The position numbers and the translations under genes are program-made. Of a stretch of DNA of 64,000 bases, positions 61,927 to 64,000 are shown piece after piece (position 1 is the stretch's first letter; each line of letters opens with the position of its first letter). A model generated the notes under the pieces. The model did no database searches. It was not told the origin of the DNA and saw nothing but the letters and a program-made list of their open reading frames with translations. The stretch comes from Cryobacterium arcticum (GTDB taxonomy: Bacteria > Actinomycetota > Actinomycetes > Actinomycetales > Microbacteriaceae), in the NCBI RefSeq assembly GCF_001679725.1, contig NZ_CP016282.1:1550001-1614000 (forward strand), read 5' to 3'.

Positions 61927-62699
61927 GCACCGTGCTCGACCTGCCGCTCGACGGCCTCGGCACCATCGACCTGGCCGAACTGACCGACCGCGCGGGACTG
62001 CTCACCCGGGTCGACCGCAAGTACGTGTTGCCGCGGAGCGAGCTCGGCGAGGTCCTGGCCGACCTCGACCCCGGCGTGCGGGTGCTGGACATCGACGGGG
62101 TGCGGTCGTCGGCGTACGAATCGGTGTATTTCGACACCCCGGAGCTCACCAGCTTCCTCATGGCGGCGCATCCGCGTCGGCGGCGATTCAAGATCCGCAC
62201 CCGCACCTACGTCGACTCCGCCCAGAGCTACCTCGAGGTGAAGACCCGCGGTGGCCGGGGCGTGACCGTCAAGGACCGCCTGCCGTACGGGATCGACGAC
62301 CGGGACACCCTCACCAGCGAGGGCCGCCGGTACACCGACACGGTGCTGGACGAGGCTGAGATCCGCGGTGCGGAGGGGCAGGAACTCGTGCCCACTCTCA
62401 CCACCCGCTACCTGCGCACGACCCTGTTCGTTCCGGAGTCCAGCAGCCGGGCCACGATCGACACGGGCCTGTCCTGGACCGCGGTGCCCACCGGTACCGG
62501 GCCGCTCCGGCTGGACCGGCCGCACCTGGCGATCGTGGAGACCAAGTCCGGCTCGCGTGCCTCCGCGGTCGACCGGATCCTCTGGGCGCACGGGCACCGG
62601 CCGGCCAGCATCTCGAAGTACGGCACCGGCATGGCGGCTCTTCGCACCGATCTCCCCGGCAACAAGTGGGCCCCCGTCCTGCGCCGGTACTTCCGCTAG
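61923..62699 (+). CDS. VTC-domain (polyphosphate polymerase-type) protein
   Basis: 258 residues of a tunnel-fold VTC domain. Basic active-site motifs are present: TRVDRKYVLP near 30-39, RRRFKIRTRTY near 82-92, YLEVKTRGGRG near 100 and the acid IVETKSGS near 203. These match the positions of the yeast Vtc4 catalytic core, which builds polyphosphate from ATP. No SPX domain and no membrane segment. Together with DUF4956 and the following lipoprotein it forms one operon. Polyphosphate synthesis is likely but not proven. Confidence 0.8.
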   Translation: MSTVLDLPLDGLGTIDLAELTDRAGLLTRVDRKYVLPRSELGEVLADLDPGVRVLDIDGVRSSAYESVYFDTPELTSFLMAAHPRRRRFKIRTRTYVDSAQSYLEVKTRGGRGVTVKDRLPYGIDDRDTLTSEGRRYTDTVLDEAEIRGAEGQELVPTLTTRYLRTTLFVPESSSRATIDTGLSWTAVPTGTGPLRLDRPHLAIVETKSGSRASAVDRILWAHGHRPASISKYGTGMAALRTDLPGNKWAPVLRRYFR

Positions 62700-62774
62700 G
62701 CGCCCCTCGCGCCGGCACTCCCCACCTCCTGACCTCCGCCCCAGCGCGGACACCCATCGATTGTGAGTACCCCC

Positions 62775-64000
62775 ATGAAGAAATCACCCGCCGCGCCATC
62801 CGCGCCCGGCACCCGCCGCTTCGGTGTGCAGGCCTGTACCTACCGAGTGCTGCCGTTCCTCGTCACCGCGGCCCTGCTGACCGGATGCACCGCCGTCGCC
62901 GGGGCCGCCGAGTCGACCGGCACCAGCGGCACCAGCGCCTCCGCCACGGCCGCCGTCGCCGTGGACACGTCCACCACCGCCGCCGAGGTGCTGGCCGCGA
63001 ACCAGCAGACCCACGACGACGCCACCGACTACGAGTGGGACGACGCCGACGTGGTGGCGATCACCCTCGACGGCGACGGCGCCTCAATCGACACGGAAAC
63101 CGAAGACAGCCCCTCCGAAGACACCGGGGCCGTGACCGTCTCCGGCAGCACCGTGACCATCACGGCCGCAGGTACCTACGAGCTCAGCGGCACCCTCGAC
63201 GACGGCCAGATCGTCGTCGCCTCCGCGGGTGAGGGCACCGTGCGCCTGATCCTCAACGGCGTCGAGGTGAGCAACTCCACCGGGGCCGCCCTGGTCGTCT
63301 CCGAGGCCGACGAGGCGATGATCGTGCTGGCCGACGGCTCGAGCAACTCCCTCTCCGACACCGACAGCTACGCCGAGGACGCCGACGCCAACGCGGCGCT
63401 CTACAGTGCGGCCGACCTGACCATCACGGGCACGGGCTCGCTCGACGTGACCGGCAACGGCAACGACGGCATCACCAGCACGGATGGCCTGATCATCAAC
63501 TCAGGCACCGTCACGGTGACGGCGGTGGACGACGGCATCCGCGGCAAGGACTACGTGGTGGTGGACGGCGGCACGGTCACTGTCACCGCCGGCGGCGACG
63601 GCCTGAAGTCCGACAACGCCGAGGACGTCACCCGCGGCTACATCTCACTGACCGGCGGCACCATCGACGTGACGGCCGCGGGAGACGGCATGCAGGCCGT
63701 CACGGACGTGGTGCTCTCCGGCGCCGATGTCACCGTGCGGTCTGGCGGCGGCCACACGGCCACGGGCGCAGACGACGTCTCGGCCAAAGGCCTCAAGTCC
63801 GGGGTGGTGACGGTCGTCGACGGCGGCACCCTCTCCGTCGATGCGGCGGATGACGCGTTGCACTCCGACGGAACCGTGCGGATCGCCTCGGGCGAGGTCA
63901 CCCTCGCAGCCGGCGACGACGGGGTGCACGCCGACACGGCGCTCGACATCATCGGCGGCAGCACCACAGTGACCACCTCCTACGAGGGACTCGAGAGCAC
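62775..64000 (+). CDS. Repeat lipoprotein with parallel-beta carbohydrate-binding-like domain, cut by window end
   Basis: The first 408 residues are seen; no stop before the window end. Signal peptide with lipobox LTGC (Cys near 38), then a Thr/Ala linker. From about 100 on, at least seven turns of about 22-25 residues repeat, each with a GTVTVTA-like strand and an Asp-Gly motif (DDGIRGKD, GDGLKSDN, GDGMQA, DDVSAKG, DDALHSD, DDGVHAD). This is the pattern of DUF4353-type carbohydrate-binding lipoproteins, a likely right-handed beta-helix. It follows the VTC gene by 75 bases. Confidence 0.8.
   Translation, partial: MKKSPAAPSAPGTRRFGVQACTYRVLPFLVTAALLTGCTAVAGAAESTGTSGTSASATAAVAVDTSTTAAEVLAANQQTHDDATDYEWDDADVVAITLDGDGASIDTETEDSPSEDTGAVTVSGSTVTITAAGTYELSGTLDDGQIVVASAGEGTVRLILNGVEVSNSTGAALVVSEADEAMIVLADGSSNSLSDTDSYAEDADANAALYSAADLTITGTGSLDVTGNGNDGITSTDGLIINSGTVTVTAVDDGIRGKDYVVVDGGTVTVTAGGDGLKSDNAEDVTRGYISLTGGTIDVTAAGDGMQAVTDVVLSGADVTVRSGGGHTATGADDVSAKGLKSGVVTVVDGGTLSVDAADDALHSDGTVRIASGEVTLAAGDDGVHADTALDIIGGSTTVTTSYEGLES

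Noticed and set aside
1..64000. tRNA or rRNA genes, insertion sequences, integrases
   Set aside because: I looked for cloverleaf T-arm patterns (GGTTCGAATCC type), rRNA-like blocks and transposase or recombinase motifs and found none that hold up.

Overview
The window is G+C-rich throughout, by eye about two thirds G+C. It is packed with short intergenic gaps, ATGA stop/start overlaps and many GTG or TTG starts. The gene content is typical of an actinobacterium, most likely the Microbacteriaceae (a Cryobacterium-like organism; inferred from protein style, not from a marker gene). Supporting items are a HAIR-type HspR site in front of a Clp ATPase, an actinobacterial LexA box, a class II-like HelD, maltokinase and glutamine synthetase III. 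I found no rRNA, tRNA, CRISPR array, insertion sequence or prophage.

Layout. 1-4925: the end of a Wadjet-type condensin operon (jetA 3' part, jetB, jetC) with no jetD after jetC. 4971-9110: two small enzymes, an operon with its own promoter and palindrome (membrane protein, XRE regulator, MDR oxidoreductase), a short AlkD-like protein and a DinB-fold protein. 9255-12072: a three-gene FrcBCA-like sugar ABC transporter. 12285-13235: a carboxymuconolactone decarboxylase-like protein and a lipoprotein. 13236-13905: a gene-free block of 53-bp tandem repeats and inverted repeats. 13984-16615: a HAIR site and a ClpC-type unfoldase. 16690-24162: glutamine synthetase III, HelD, a doxX-tetR pair with twin operators, a PfkB kinase and small proteins. 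24423-31896: NAD(P)HX epimerase, a P-type ATPase, a conserved protein, the convergent kduD/kduI pair with a palindromic operator, and a Xi-class GST. 32114-43851: hydrolases, VOC protein, lipoprotein, a KimA/KUP-like transporter, a stand-alone LigD polymerase domain, CPBP protease, folA-thyA, a GATase and a CotH lipoprotein. 43956-48304: a LuxR response regulator and PspC-histidine kinase divergent from a PspC/repeat membrane protein, with a multi-copy ACCCTGA motif between them. 48332-60746: an ASCH-like protein, a DszC/SfnB-like flavoprotein, topoisomerase IB, a stand-alone ATP-dependent ligase, acyl-CoA synthetase, aquaporin, maltokinase, GNAT and PEP synthase. 60824-64000: a small SOS-box gene, then DUF4956, a VTC polyphosphate-polymerase-type protein and a repeat lipoprotein cut by the window end.

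How they fit. Three themes stand out. (1) Genome defence and DNA repair: Wadjet, split LigD modules, an AlkD remnant, an SOS-controlled small gene and topoisomerase IB. (2) Envelope sensing: the PspC kinase/regulator and its divergent PspC target. (3) A DUF4956-VTC-repeat-lipoprotein cassette, with a CotH lipoprotein about 19 kb away, which may form a surface-associated phosphorylation or polyphosphate system. The rest is ordinary metabolism (nucleotide synthesis, nitrogen assimilation, gluconeogenesis, uronate and sugar use). The least explained DNA is the 13.2-13.9 kb repeat block and several long palindromes without an assigned regulator.
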